Source: Atrina japonica (taxonomy: Eukaryota; Mollusca; Bivalvia; Pterioida; Pinnidae). From it: a DNA stretch of 64,000 nucleotides. Positions within the stretch are counted from its first letter, which is position 1; each line of letters begins with the position of its first letter. The translations under genes were made by a program, and so were the position numbers. The stretch lies in contig BROG01000402.1 of the NCBI GenBank assembly GCA_030159075.1, positions 156,001 to 220,000 on the forward strand. The letters run 5' to 3'. Below are positions 11,423-23,382 of the stretch, piece by piece. The notes beneath the pieces are model-generated. The model was not told where the DNA came from, did not search any database, and saw only the letters and a program-made list of their open reading frames with translations.

Positions 11423-13054
11423 CACGAATACTAAAGAGCACAGTGATATGATCGATTTATCACTGTCATAATAAATTGAATAAAATATAGCTCTCGTGGA
11501 ATAAACAGTGTAAATGATAGAATTAGATTCTTCATCGACAACAAATGATTCAGACGGTCTTAACGATCAACTAAGTCCACGACACACTGTTATGGTCTCT
11601 CTAGGGGCCTGTCCTTATCCGTTTGAAATCGTGAAGTCGTCTCTTGCAATGCTCCCCTCCAAGTTTGATTGGAATTTGACATGCACATTTTGAGTTGTCA
11701 TTCATTTGAAAGGTTAATGAGTGACACTTGACTAACGATGACTGAGGCGGATTAATAGCAATGGATGTTACGATGAAACTGACTTTGGTGATAAAATATA
11801 TAGACAAACATAATTACGATAGCAACCCAAAATTACTGACCAAGAAATGTTGAGAATTTACTTATCTTGTACGCTTTGGTGTACTTTGGTATAATTATGG
11901 TGCATAACATTTTGTCTGGAAAAATGCATGAAGTTTGTGAAATGTCGGTCATAAAACAGAATAGCTTATAAAATAGTCACGCGAAAAAAGGTTGGATAAT
12001 ATTTTGCTTAAAGCATTGTTTTATACTACTGTTCTTTTTCAACCACCATAATAAAAACGTTTGGGTCAGTAGTTATCATATTTTAGTTGGAACTGTATAA
12101 TATGAAGTCACTTGTAAAATCATTAAAACAGTCCAATAAGTGACTAGTTAAGTTTGATACATAGCGTGACTCTTTACACATTACTGGCACTTTTCGGTAT
12201 TTTTCTATGCTTTTTCAGTCAGTATATACGACTTTCCAGTTTGATTGAGGCTTTTCAGCTGCTGATATGGGACTTTACGGTATTTTATCGGAGCTTTTTA
12301 GGCATTTTCGACGGTATTCGTGCGTTTTTTGATGAACCAATATTTCATGGTTAGTCAAGTTTTGTAAATAGCGATAAAAAGCCAATTTGGAGACCCATAC
12401 CGTAACTACAACTTTCAAAATCACGCTTGACACGAATAGATTCCAATATACCTTTAGAAAGAAATAAAAGAATAATACCATTGGGAAATAAGTGTATATT
12501 GCTTATATTGTAGAAGTCTAGACAGTGTCAATTACATAAAGAATAAAAACAGAACAACACCGAACCCGATCATAATGTAATCTGTGAAATATATCCCATG
12601 ATTATTACTTATCTAATATATCGACATAACGTCTATAGTATGTCAATCGTTTATTCGATTTTATTTCTTATAATGTTATTTCTGGATGATTTTATACAAA
12701 ATATTCGCATTATAGTGAAAGAGTGAAAGTCAACTTAAACGTACAGCTATTTTCAAAAGTATTTCAAACCTTGTAATCAAATTTATGTTGCAAAGAACAC
12801 GGATGTTATAATATCTCAGTGGCATTTGATTACTAACCTTTATCCGAAAGTATAAAAAGATATCTTCCGCAAAAGCTTGATTTAATTGTAACATTTTACT
12901 GTTTAAGTAACAACACTCCTTTTATAACGCAATAGTGAAAGGTACTCGTCCAAATTAGGTCAACATCTTATTTAGACGAAATTACCTTTAGGGCATAAAT
13001 TATTAACTTGAAAACATTTTAACAGTTTAAAACATTCTTAACATTGCTGCCTTA
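11423..13054. other. Intron 3, nothing recognised
   Basis: A+T-rich. A short stretch at 11605-11700 (GGCCTGTCCTTATCCG, CCCTCCAAGTTTGATTGG) vaguely recalls repeat wording but could not be assigned. Confidence 0.5.
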
Positions 13055-13069
13055 TACATATATATATAT

Positions 13070-13156
<87 letters not shown>
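13055..13156. repeat. (AT)n microsatellite
   Basis: TA run with a single AAAT interruption near 13081. Confidence 0.95.
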
Positions 13157-13158
<2 letters not shown>

Positions 13159-13721
13159 TCGATAAATCTTAGGTAATTTATAGCACTGCTTGTATATTTT
13201 TTCAAATTTTAATGCATTTATATGCTTTTGTGTAAAGAGCTTTACAGTAATTTTTATAGTTATATAGAGCACTCTATAAATGTACAATAATGAAATGATA
13301 AATATATAATACAATATGAATAAATTGAGAACTTCAAATTAGGAGATTTACTTAACTCATGAACCCCACTTGGGTCACGTTTAGACTCATACAAATGAGT
13401 AGAAAGCCTGGTATACTGTCATAATTCAGTCAGGATCAGGTTTATATTACAGTAGATATTTTTGCAGTGTTTAGGCTGAAAATCATACAATACCAAATTC
13501 TGACAGTGGACTGTACTGTATAAATGTTATTTCGGTTGCCTATGACTTAACGTCTCTATCTAATGGCCTAGGAGTGTCCCACATTCTGCCTCAGGTGGTA
13601 TACCTTCCTATGCGTCTTAATTCGGATACAATTTTAAAACAAGGAATTATGTTTAAGAAAAATATTTTGTATTAGATTGAATAATTGAAATATTGGTGTG
13701 TGGTTCAAAATGCTCTATATG

Positions 13722-13930
13722 AGTTTGATTTGTTTGTTTGATTGAATGGTGTTTATGTCTCACTAAATAGTTTTTCAGTTATGCAGTGGTTCCAATCCTA
13801 AATGACGGGGAAAAGAACCAGGTTACAATGTACCCGGGAAGAGACCACCAGCCATCCGCAAATAAACTGGCAAATTTTGTAACAAAATCAACTTAGCTTC
13901 TGGTGGGTCCAAACACGCAAGTACTGACTC
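13722..13930 (-). mobile_element. SINE fragment, same family, head lost
   Basis: Contains CAGGTTACAATGTACCCGGG, AGAGACCACCAGCC and a GTTTGTTTGATTG tail seen in the family, without a clear tRNA-like head. Confidence 0.6.
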
Positions 13931-14237
13931 CAAAGTCTTTGAAAGACATAATATGATAAAATTGATATATTGTATAGATGGATAAAATAAATACCAATAT
14001 CTTTCTGGGTCTTATAAAAATTAATTTAGATTAGAAAGCCGTAAAAGTAAAACTGAAACATCTCAAATTTACAGTAAAAGTAATAAAGATAAGCTGATTA
14101 TTTAAACTAAATAACGATGCGAATAAGGATCTTTGCTTACACATCTCTCATATACTGGAACCTAGCTTTTACAATGTCTTGTTGTATACGATGACATGTA
14201 TTACAAAGATTAAAACATACATGCGTCAAACGTTTAC

Positions 14238-14359
14238 CTGACTTTGTCATGTCGTTGAATATAAATTTTATGAAATTGTCGTTCGTGACTTGGCATTGTG
14301 ATATCATCTTTCATTTCCATAGCAACGTTCTGTGGAAGAACGCTTAATAGTAATTTTTC
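14238..14359 (-). CDS. ADCY1: Adenylate cyclase exon 3 (start of C1a)
   Basis: 122 bases, opening [19 protein letters not shown] and continuing to [12 protein letters not shown], the conserved entry into the C1a cyclase domain. The acceptor is TTTTTACAG (exon start 14359, phase 0) and the donor is GTCAG|GTAAAC (14238). It leaves AG, which joins the T opening exon 4 to give the conserved Ser before ILFADIVGF. The phase match across this intron is strong support for both boundaries. Confidence 0.93.
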
Positions 14360-14435
14360 CTGTAAAAATGGTAGAAATATGACAATAAGAAAGAAAATTG
14401 GAATAATATCATGCAATGTGAGTATGAAAAGGATA

Positions 14436-14962
14436 TATAAAAATTTCAGATACCGAAGTATAAATCAATAGGATGTCCAGGACATAGATACAAATCCGGT
14501 AAAAATGGACAAACACGGACCTCTGGAAACCAAGAGGTGGAATCAGGTGCCATGGAGGAGTAAGCATCCCCTGTCGACCGGTCACACCCGCCGTGAGTCC
14601 ACAGTCAAGTCCAATGAAACACGCGAGGAGTGTATCCTCGTCACAATTGGTACAGACGTCTCAACAACCGCCAACGAAAAGGCAACTCAACATTTCATTT
14701 AGTGAAACAGAGTAGTCGCAAACAAGACTATTATACCGATCATAAAATTTGCGGAACGTTGACATTAAACGCGGTTTTCGATATCCCTGTGTCAATAATT
14801 TGTCAGTGAGTAGTTTACCTCTGTATATGAAATCTTCATATGTTGTGCACGCCCTGGCATATCGGATCACTCCATATGCAGGTGACTGAGGGATATTACT
14901 ACTTAAATGTGGAAAATTTACGATGGGAAAGCCGAAATCGTCGCGTTTATCGTATAGCTTAG
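14436..14962 (-). pseudogene. 5'-truncated Penelope-like element: RT C-terminus plus 3' tail
   Basis: Read on the minus strand from 14962, it encodes KRDDFGFPIVNFPHLSSNIP, then VIRYARACTTYEDFIYRG, LLTDKLLTQGY and FRKFYDRYNSLV, the C-terminal portion of the RT type seen at 34.9-35.3 kb. It lacks the short ISQL stretch present in that copy. It continues into a 3' tail (14690-14436) that ends with the GACATCCTATTGATTTATAC and TTTGGTATCTGAAATTTTT signature shared with several other copies. Confidence 0.8.
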
Positions 14963-14971
14963 TATAAATAT

Positions 14972-15022
14972 AAAAATTTCAGATACCAAAGTATAAATCA
15001 ATAGGATGTCCAGGACATAGTA
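14972..15022 (-). repeat. Extra Penelope-like 3' tail end, upstream of the 14.4-15.0 kb copy
   Basis: The terminal sequence of the 14436-14482 tail recurs here in the same orientation, just upstream of the truncated RT. The pair looks like the remains of two tandem element copies, an arrangement known for Penelope-like elements. Confidence 0.7.
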
Positions 15023-15190
15023 TAGGAGACATAGCGTATCGAGAGCACGTTTTACATTAAAACTTCTAGAATGATTCATTTCAGAAAAACATACGCTGAC
15101 GTTATGATAAAACAAATCTACGTACTGATTACTGTAACTTAAAAACAATGAAGCAAATCTATTCCTATGGCGGAGAGTTCCATATCTTAA

Positions 15191-15548
15191 AGGGGCATTA
15201 GCAATGTTTTTTCAAAATATTTTCTTTTATTTTTTTCTACTTAGATTGATATACAATAACAAAAAAGGAGATATACACAGGCATAATTATTTGTAAATTC
15301 CTATATATTTTGTGAAAAGTGCTTGAGAAACCAAATTTGGCAATTATTTACTTTCAATTAATTCATTCAACCTTACTATTTGTATAAGCATACCACACTG
15401 GACCTGCTGACCTTATATTCACAAAATATATAGGAATATACAATTTTGTATGCCAGTATAGAGCTCTTATTTCGTTATTCCACATTAAGTACAAAAAGTA
15501 AAAGTAGGAAAAAATCGAAATATTTTGGTAAACACAGCTAATGCCCCT
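15191..15548. mobile_element. MITE copy B, TTAA-flanked, best preserved
   Basis: Ends AGGGGCATTAGC and GCTAATGCCCCT are perfect 12-base inverted repeats, flanked by TTAA at 15187-15190 and 15549-15552. 358 bases, non-coding, and internally partly self-complementary (ATATATTTTGTGAA and TTCACAAAATATAT). It lies in intron 2 of the cyclase gene. Confidence 0.85.
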
Positions 15549-15552
15549 TTAA

Positions 15553-15863
15553 CGACTAGAGTCCCGAAAGACATAATCGATTACATGAGTCTTTGTTCAT
15601 TTTTCGGATCTCTTTGAGAGCTTGCCTCTTATCTTCCATGATTATGAAATCCAATTACTTCCTACCAAGTTGGTTGACACTTCGAACCTCTTTTTGGGGA
15701 GATCCATTAATTTGCATAGTTAACGGATGGTGAACAGTCGACGACATGGGATGAAAAAATATTATACATCAACATTTATAGTACTGGCCAGTGTAAATGG
15801 GTGTCGTGAATACGGACTTAATATAATGTTACAAGAGAAAGATTAGACTACAAAATAACTCAC
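15553..15863. other. Intron 2, possible old repeat fragment
   Basis: 15590-15745 has CCTACCAAGTTGGTTGACA and ACGGATGGTGAACAGTCGAC, reminiscent of the 10.0-10.7 kb repeat end, but too diverged to call. Confidence 0.3.
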
Positions 15864-16013
15864 GAGTTTTTCGTTTTCTACTTCAATCTCTTTACGTGCT
15901 GCAATGCAATTCCTGGTGTCAACAAACGTCTTCCGCTGTGATCTTTGTGTGACATTATGTATGTATATGCCAGCAATATTGACGCAAAGGTATAAAATGG
16001 AGTTTGCCACCAA
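15864..16013 (-). CDS. ADCY1: Adenylate cyclase exon 2 (helix 6 and linker into C1)
   Basis: Fifty codons between a TTTTTGCAG acceptor (exon starts at 16013) and a CTC|GTGAGT donor (exon ends at 15864), phase 0 at both ends. It opens with LVANSILYLCVNIAGIYI, which completes the first membrane bundle. Then TQRSQRK and RNCIAARKEIEVENEKL form the helical linker before the catalytic domain; these match the ERSQRKAF and ENEKQ landmarks of ADCY1. The intron upstream, back to exon 1, is about 25.6 kb and carries most of the transposons in the window. Confidence 0.9.
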
Positions 16014-16157
16014 CTGCAAAAATAAAATAAAATATCAGTCCTTTTCTATTTAATCTATAAGATAGAGCTAATGAATAATAAGTGTTTGCAGATATTAATG
16101 AATCAAAGAACAAGAACAAAAGCCAGTGTGTGAAATCACTCTCGTCGTCACATGTAT

Positions 16158-16217
16158 CATCACCACCACCACCACCACTATCATCATCATCATCGTCGTC
16201 GTCGTCGTCATCATCAT
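16158..16217. repeat. Trinucleotide run (CAC, then CAT/CGT)
   Basis: CACCACCACC then ATCATCATC, GTCGTCGTC and CATCATCAT. The open frame of Asp/Gly residues on the minus strand is only this repeat. Confidence 0.9.
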
Positions 16218-16947
16218 TTTTGTTCATATTGAATAAAAATAAAAGATAAAGACAGTGGAATCAGTGTGCTAAGCACGAAGACGAATATTTGATCTAGTGG
16301 CGTAAGCAATGAATATTCGCATGCTAATGAGCTGGAGTGACAATTAATGTAAGACCAAAACATGTTTTAACTATGTATTCAATATGAAATTATTTAAGTA
16401 TAGGACATATAAAAAATTATGTATCTATTTTGCATTTTCTGTATACCACAGTTCATCTACTTCATTCATTACCCCAGAACTAATAATGTGAACTAATAAA
16501 TATATTTTCTGCAATACAATTTATATTCATTACGAAACATAATGTTTACACGCGGGCCCATATACATTAACTTAAAATAGCACTGAACGCAACATTAAAT
16601 ACAGAAACAAAAATATAACGGAGAGTTATAGCAAGACATAAATATAAAGCTATTTGTTTGTATGGGTCAAAACCACGTATATCGAGTAACGCAAAGAAAA
16701 CGGAAAGTTTTAAATTCTATATATGAGTGCAAAAATGTTAGACAAAATCTATGCCGATGTCTAAGACACTAAATTAAACTAAGACCAGTCCGTTGTAAGA
16801 ATGCCATACAATGACATTTGATACGTAAAAGATCTGTAAGAGGCCAATCCTAATCTGATTGCCTTATGCTTTTTACTCCAATAATCGATATCAATCTTGT
16901 TCAACTTTTTGTAAAGCAAGAATACTTTGCTGTCAGTGTTAACTTAA

Positions 16948-17405
16948 AGGAACATTAGTTGTATTTTTTTCAAAATATGTTTTCTCTCGTTTTACTACTT
17001 AGATTGAAATACAATAACAAAACAATGTATACACAAGCATAACAATTATTAAATTCCTATAGATACTTTGTCAAAATTGCTTGAGAAACCCAGGTTTGGC
17101 ACTATTTACTTGCAATTGATTAACTCAACCTTACTGTTTATATCATGTTCCCACATTTTGATTTATCAGGGGCTTTTACCACTATCATGTTCCCACGTTT
17201 TGGTAAAACCCCTGGTAAATCAAAATGTGGGAACATGATATTGGTATATGAATTTGACACTGGACCTGACCTTATTACCACAAAATATATAGGAATATAA
17301 TATGTTGTATGCCTGTGTATAACTATTTGTTATTGTATATCAAGAAGAAGCAGTAAAAGTAAAAATAATCAAAATAATGGTTTGGTAAACACAGCTAATG
17401 CCCAT
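16948..17405. mobile_element. MITE copy C, TTAA-flanked, interrupted by a foldback insertion
   Basis: The family ends AGGAACATTAG and CTAATGCCCAT are flanked by TTAA at 16944-16947 and 17406-17409. It is longer than the other copies because a 100-base hairpin element occupies 17141-17240. Confidence 0.8.
17141..17240. mobile_element. 100-bp foldback element nested in MITE copy C
   Basis: The left arm 17141-17180 and right arm 17202-17240 are nearly perfect inverted complements (one mismatch, one single-base indel), starting TATCATGTTCCCACATTTTG. The 21-base loop carries another copy of TATCATGTTCCCAC. Copies A and B have uninterrupted sequence at this place, so it is an insertion. Confidence 0.8.
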
Positions 17406-17439
17406 TTAAAAATGAATAAGTACCAGTTGATAATCGAAA

Positions 17440-17896
17440 CTCAAGTCCATTAGAACACGGCGAATTAGATATACAAATGGTCTCAACATGGAGAACAATT
17501 GCAAATCCCAAACGGGACAGGACCAGGTGTCCGGCAGGAGTCAGAGTCAAACCCGTCGCAAATAATCCAAGGAAATCCTTCTAGTTCGATGAAAAGGTCA
17601 AATTCGACGAAAAGGTTAAGTTTGGTGATATACAACGGTCTCAACATGAACAACTAGTGCGAATCCCAAACAGATAAGGATCGGGTTTTCGGAGGGAATC
17701 AGCGTCCCCTGCTGGCATGTCACACTCGTCGCAAATGTTCTATGGAAACCTTTCTAGTTCGATGAACTGGTGAAATTCATTGAAAAGGTCAAGTTGGGTG
17801 AAAAGCACGATGGGCGAAAGGGAGTCATTGTCTATGGTCATTATCCAGAATACTATGTAATATTCCTAAGAGGGGGACTTCATAATGTTACAGAAC
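17440..17896 (-). repeat. Penelope-like 3' fragment (RT end plus duplicated tail)
   Basis: Minus strand 17896-17820 matches the end of the RT frame at 35215-35275 (EVPLSEIL-like). The remainder matches the 3' tail at 35280-35500, with the landmarks TTTGCGACG, GGACACC and TTTGGGATTCG. The tail is present twice in tandem, offset by about 158 bases (GGTCTCAACATG at 17479 and 17637). Confidence 0.7.
17479..17795. repeat. 158-bp tandem duplication inside a Penelope-like tail
   Basis: GGTCTCAACATG starts both copies at 17479 and 17637. Each runs through AATCCCAAAC.., a GGAGTCAG/GGAATCAG stretch and CTAGTTCGATGAA. The copies differ at many sites, so the duplication is old. Confidence 0.65.
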
Positions 17897-18453
17897 ACCT
17901 ATTATGTTCCTAAACTGGTAATATGATTATACGGCACTGGGTCTGCTATTTGCAGATTTACAATACAAAAATACCGAATCAATAGATTAACATTTCTACG
18001 ATTTGATATCTGTAGAACTTTCAATGTGTAGGATACAATTGTCGTCCATTTTTTTTTAAAATCTGCTATAAATAAACCAATACAGAAAGATTTGTTACTT
18101 TGGTTTTATAAATTTGCACGTCATCGCAAAACATTTCTGGATTTTTTTTCTGAAAAAGCTTTTAATTAAAGAATCCATTTAGATTTTCCCGTCAGAATCA
18201 AATTAAATCGCGCTGATCCACGCCATTTCATTTATTTATAGCTATTTCAAATCTTTGCTTTTCTTCCTTCAACCACTGCATTTCAAAAACATATCTAATG
18301 TTCGGATTCAGATTGCAATTCTCTTATCTGTTTTAGTTAAATTTTGGATATGAGAATACTGTATTTGAGAAAATGTAGCTGTAAAGCAGCCTAATTGTCG
18401 TGATTTTATTCCATTTACGTTGTATCTGAATTTTTATCAAAATCAACAGTGGC

Positions 18454-18561
<108 letters not shown>

Positions 18562-18569
18562 GAAGTCTA

Positions 18570-18836
18570 TTACTCTAGAGATTCTACCTGGTCTCGTATC
18601 TTGATAGTAAGGTCGTCAGTTCGTGTCCAGCTGACGGCAGGTTGGTTTCCTGTCCTTCGCTTGAGACAGTAAAAACCGAGGTCCCGTGTCCCAGTAGGTG
18701 TCGGCATGTTAAAGAACCCTAACTGCTCAAGTGCCGAGCATAGGCCAAAATTAAAGCCCTTCACCGGCAATTGGTGACGTCTCCATATGAGTGAAAGATT
18801 TTTGAGTGGGACGTTAAACAACAATAAACAAACAAA
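18570..18836 (+). mobile_element. SINE, second family, nearly full length
   Basis: The head is degraded but has a B box near 18616 (CGTCAGTTCGTGTCC). The body is GACGGCAGGTTGGTTTCCTG, GGTCCCGTGTCCCAGTAGGT, GCTCAAGTGCCGAGC and CATATGAGTGAAAGA, with an AACAACAATAAACAAACAAA tail. The same family occurs in inverse orientation at 27.66-27.92 kb. The translated frame over it is not a gene. Confidence 0.8.
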
Positions 18837-18988
18837 TATTTTACTCTAGATGTATGCAACAGCAAATGTTACTATGAAACATGATATCCGTCCGTTACGG
18901 TCTTGTGATTAAAGGAAAGATAACCAGCTTTCACGGCAACCAAGCCTTTATTTTGGTGGCATAAGCGGCATGCTATGAGGAAGCAGTC

Positions 18989-18991
<3 letters not shown>

Positions 18992-19084
<93 letters not shown>
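18992..19084. repeat. (AT)n microsatellite
   Basis: TA run with one TATG interruption at its right end. Confidence 0.95.
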
Positions 19085-20535
19085 GTCTTTGTTTCATGAA
19101 AAGCAATCATAACAATACCAAAGTTTTAGTCGCAAGAATGTGTTTCAGACATAGGATGACGAAAAGCATGGTAAATATTGAATATGAATCTTCCAATAAC
19201 CAGAAACAAGACCCGGTGGTATGGAAGGGTATATATCTCACGCTGACGTCTTCCATTACGTTATTAGTTAAACCAAAAAAAGTATCGTCTTTCAACAAAA
19301 ATGGCTGTTCCTTAAATCATCAAACCAGATCTTTTGAATTGAATGTAGTAAACTGTATAAATATTGTGCGAACGTGAGTGTGGAAGAAAGGTCATTTATG
19401 TTTGTATTTATTTTGGTAATGTATTATTTTCATATATTTCAATTAAAAATCATAGTTAAACCAAATAAAACAATTAGGTGTTCGTTACAATCGCTAGGGC
19501 CACTCAAACCACTTTAATTAAACAAGTGGATGAATATTGATATCAATAAGTAGGTGGAAATGTATTTCAGTCAGCAAAATTAGACTTTAGTATATATGCA
19601 TCTTGTACCGTTTAAAAAATATCAAATTAATATGAACTCAATATATATTTGTCAAGAAGCGACATTTGAAAATATTTTTTCTGGAAAAGGTGTTCGGAGA
19701 TTTTTTAAGCATATATCATATTATAACAATGTAGGATTTTTTTATGTGGAAACAGCTGCTGCGTTTTACTAAACTGTGAACATTTGCATTATTACCACGC
19801 CAGATTTTGTGTACCCTTACCGGCTGTATTTAGACTTGATTTTTCTCTATATCTTTACTATAGAGACTACCCACGTTAGATTTATTATTAGTATTAGGGT
19901 TGCATAGCAGCTATAATTTACTTTATATTCCCCGTAAGAAATTACAAGAAATACAGATTGACGGCACAACGAATTTTCTGTATTGATTTTGCGACGATAT
20001 GTTGAAATGGGCTTTCTTAACTTGTAAACGTTATAAATTGATCAGGCTTTAGTAAAATACATTGACCTAACAAAGAATTATCATCATGTAAATTTTAATT
20101 GATAGCAGCATGCATGCCTGATTTGAAAAAAAATAATTCTTTTTTTTATTTGACATGTGAATTAGACAATTAGACAAAGAGTTTTGACATCAAAGAAAAA
20201 TGAGTAGGCAAGCTGCTTATAAATGTTAGGGTTGGGTCTTATAGATAGATCAGTTGGCTCACATCAAACACTTGTTTTTCTTCTTTTGGACCAGGATATA
20301 CATTTGTGCAGCAATAAAGGCATTTACATATATGTTTGATTCATTATTGTTTTCCGTCCACTGTTTTGCTTTTTATTTACACCATTTTATGAAGTGCTTT
20401 CTGATATGTTACGCTTTACATGACACGGCACCATGGTTTAAGTCTCATCAGAATTATCTGTGACTTCAATTTCCATTGAAAAATAATTGCCGCTATAATA
20501 TTAACTACCTTTTATTTTACAAAAATAATATCAGG
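19085..20535. other. Intron 1 segment, nothing recognised
   Basis: Open frames here are short and without family features. 20395-20450 has a TGACACGGCACCATGGTTTA stretch that may be a SINE remnant. Confidence 0.5.
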
Positions 20536-20539
20536 TATA

Positions 20540-20610
20540 TCCTAATACCGGGAATCGAACCAGGGACGTTCCTCTTGTGGGTCCAACGCTACTAGGCCAC
20601 CACGAGCAAT
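20540..20610 (-). mobile_element. tRNA-like sequence (SINE head or tRNA pseudogene)
   Basis: Minus strand GCTCGTGGTGGCCTAGTAGC then GTTGGACCC, and later CCCTGGTTCGATTCCCGG: A- and B-box-like segments at tRNA spacing, with four of five T-stem pairs. The acceptor stem does not close, so it is not called as a functional tRNA. Confidence 0.5.
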
Positions 20611-20739
20611 ATAACAGAAAAATAGGTTATGATATTAAGCAATCACAATATGTTATAAAAAAGAGCAGATACCATAATATCAACAATAAGATGGTCAAAC
20701 AATAATGTACAACCAAGGTTTGATATTGGGCAAATACTA

Positions 20740-20935
20740 AGTCAAAGTGGGTCATTTCTCGGATCAATGTGACCGGTCAACAGGGGGTGCTAACTCCTCC
20801 TTGACACCTGATCCCACATCAGGATTTCAGAGGTCCGTATTTGTCCAATGTTCACCAGATTTGTATATGTATTCTTTACATCCTGAAGATTTTTACTTTG
20901 GTATCTGATATGTTTTATATCTAAATTTTGATACG
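20740..20935 (+). repeat. Penelope-like 3' tail, first tail type
   Basis: Matches the tails at 14.4 kb (inverted), 40.8 kb, 26.4 kb (inverted) and 61.1 kb (inverted). Landmarks are GTGACCGGTCAACAGGGG, CACCTGATCCCAC, CAGAGGTCCGTATTTGTCC and a TTTGGTATCTGATA end. No coding part is visible. Confidence 0.7.
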
Positions 20936-21357
20936 TCTGTCTCTATCTATGAATCGAATGTGGAAGTGTTAATTTGGTGTACGTTATCTCACAAGTCAAT
21001 ATTTTTACAACAGATCAAATATATTTGGTATTTGTTTTATTCATTTCCGACTTTGATTATGTTGAATCAAGACAGCTGAAATATTTTACATGATGAAACA
21101 ATAGGAATCTGTTTCACATTTGGATACGTCGACAGACCGACAAGCAGTCTGTTGATTGTATTATACATCGCCGTGTTTAACGTGATTTTAATTTGTTCAA
21201 TATTGAAACTCCATCAGTTTACTATAATTCTTAATTTATCCTACCGTATTGACTTTACTAACATGTTTAAAACAACATGACTTTATCCTTCCGTGCTATA
21301 GCTATTTTATACATACCAAGTAATTTACAGTTTTTGAATTTCAAATGACCTCTAACT

Positions 21358-21485
21358 AACTATCTATCTATCTTTTTATCTATCTATCTATCTACCTGTA
21401 TGTCTGTCTGTCTGTCTGTCTGTTTGTCTACTTATATTTATCTATCAAAATAACTATCTATCTATATGTTGGTCTCTCTGACTGT
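21358..21485. repeat. (TATC)n/(TGTC)n degenerate microsatellite
   Basis: TATC units changing to TGTC units near 21400 and back to TATC near 21440. Confidence 0.85.
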
Positions 21486-22344
21486 CTTTCTCTCTATGGA
21501 ATTATAAAAGAAACTTGTCTATTTCCATTATAAAAATGATTCGTTTTTGTTTTTCTAAACATAACACTGCATGTTTACCGCAAGCTGCAATTATTTACGC
21601 TCTCTATATTGGAAACCAAACTGTAGTGGTCAATAAATTAATTTGAAATAAGTGTTTATCTTACTAAAAAATCTGACAAAAATATAATCCAATTACTTAG
21701 AGTTGAAACTAAAAGCACGTGTTGTAATTATCAGTCATGTATCCGTGGCTGATCAGCTTACGGTATAAAGAAAATATATTTGTCACAAGCTACATATATA
21801 TTTATATCATAACACTCCGATTTCGAGTATTCCACTCGAACCTCAAATTTTTCCTCTGGTAAGTAAATCGAACATGCGTGGTGACGTAGAATACCATCAG
21901 ATAGGTGAGTTACCGGTCGTGTGCTGGTCTAAGGACAAATTTCGCAAACTTACAAGAATATACGGAGCACATTTTCACAAAGAAATGTGCTTTCTGAACA
22001 ATATTATTGGGACGGGTATTTGTACAAAGTTCACTACTATAAATCTAAATTACGTTAACCCTTTAACGATTGAATATTGGAATGGTATGATAGCTTTTGT
22101 TGTTTAAAACGAGTCTGTTATGATCTGTAGGGTTGAACGGATTAGTGGATCACAACCCAAGGAAACAAAATTGTTATTCCTAAATAAACGTGTGTAATTG
22201 GTTTGATAAGGTGGATTTGACCATAACTACGACAATTCATTAAATAATATAGATAAATTAATTATCCCGCATTATAATGCATAAAGAGATTAAATATAAA
22301 ACAACCGAGAGCTTATATGACTGTTTTGTACTTGCGTCTTGATT

Positions 22345-22525
22345 GGATGCTTGTTTGATTGTTGTTTTACGTACTACCAAGAATTCAAGAAATGCCACCA
22401 GCTTTATGTGAAGTGCTACAGATTTTGACCTGTGGTATTAACTGGAGTCAATGCTTTGATTTTTGTTTTATACGTGCAGTACCTTCCGTGATACGGGGCT
22501 TCAGTTTAAGTCTCATCCGAAAGAC
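22345..22525 (-). mobile_element. SINE fragment, second family or relative
   Basis: Shows the tail and body landmarks TTGTTGTTTTACGTACTACC, GTGAAGTGCTACAGATTTTG and GATACGGGGCTTCAGT..CTCATCCGAAAGAC. No head is seen. Confidence 0.5.
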
Positions 22526-23382
22526 TCGTGTCGTGATTAGATTTACAATTAATAAAATCCTGCACACAGAAAACAACTTATACAAATACAAATAGTTTGT
22601 AATAAAGAAAGTTATTAATCGAATGTTTTGATATTCAGTTAAGAGCATCTCTCATCTTTACAAAAACATATGGCTATTTGTTCTGAAAAATATAATCTCT
22701 TTATCTGTAATTTGTGAAATATAATAATTGAGTTGCCATAGGAGATGGTTCCAAATTTCTGTGCGCTGGTACTATTATATTAAGTAAAGTCAACTGTTGC
22801 GCCAAAATAAAAAAAACGATGAAAGGTAAACGAATTCAAACAATTTAGCGAGGATTTAAGTTGCTTCACACCTTTTAAAGTAGATAGATTGTATATCTTT
22901 TGGCCGTAAAAATAGACGAAGCATTATGGTTCCAATGTATAGCCTTTGAGATTGTTATACCTGCTGAGGGCTTTGAACATTTGCCTTCTCTCAATTTTCT
23001 CTTTTCTTATAATCAATCTTACCTATTCAAAGGCATTTAGCTACCATTTATAAACAGTTTAATAATCGTCTTCAAAGATATTCGTAATACAAAGATTTTT
23101 AAACAGGGTTATGACTATATCCTGAACATATAAATATGTTGTACCTTTGGTGAAATGGAATGCCGCATATCTGCCAAGTAGTCAATACACTTGAAAGAAA
23201 ACGTATCACTAATCGTTAACTTATGTTGTGCGCAAATAGATTTGACCTAAACTGACGGGAAACACACTTTTGCAACATTTACAGTTGATACATCTTTTTT
23301 CTTCGATGGGAATTATTCCAAATAATCAGAGCATCTTGAAAATTGAAAATGTTTTTGTCTAAGAGGAAAGTAAACGAAATTA

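Noticed and set aside
18570..18824. 84-residue minus-strand frame with a protein-like look ([20 protein letters not shown])
   Set aside because: Repeatedly seen in mollusc predictions, but it is a translation of a tRNA-headed SINE, not a gene.
20540..20610. Possible functional tRNA gene
   Set aside because: A and B boxes are present but the acceptor stem does not pair and the T stem has a mismatch; a SINE head or pseudogene fits better.
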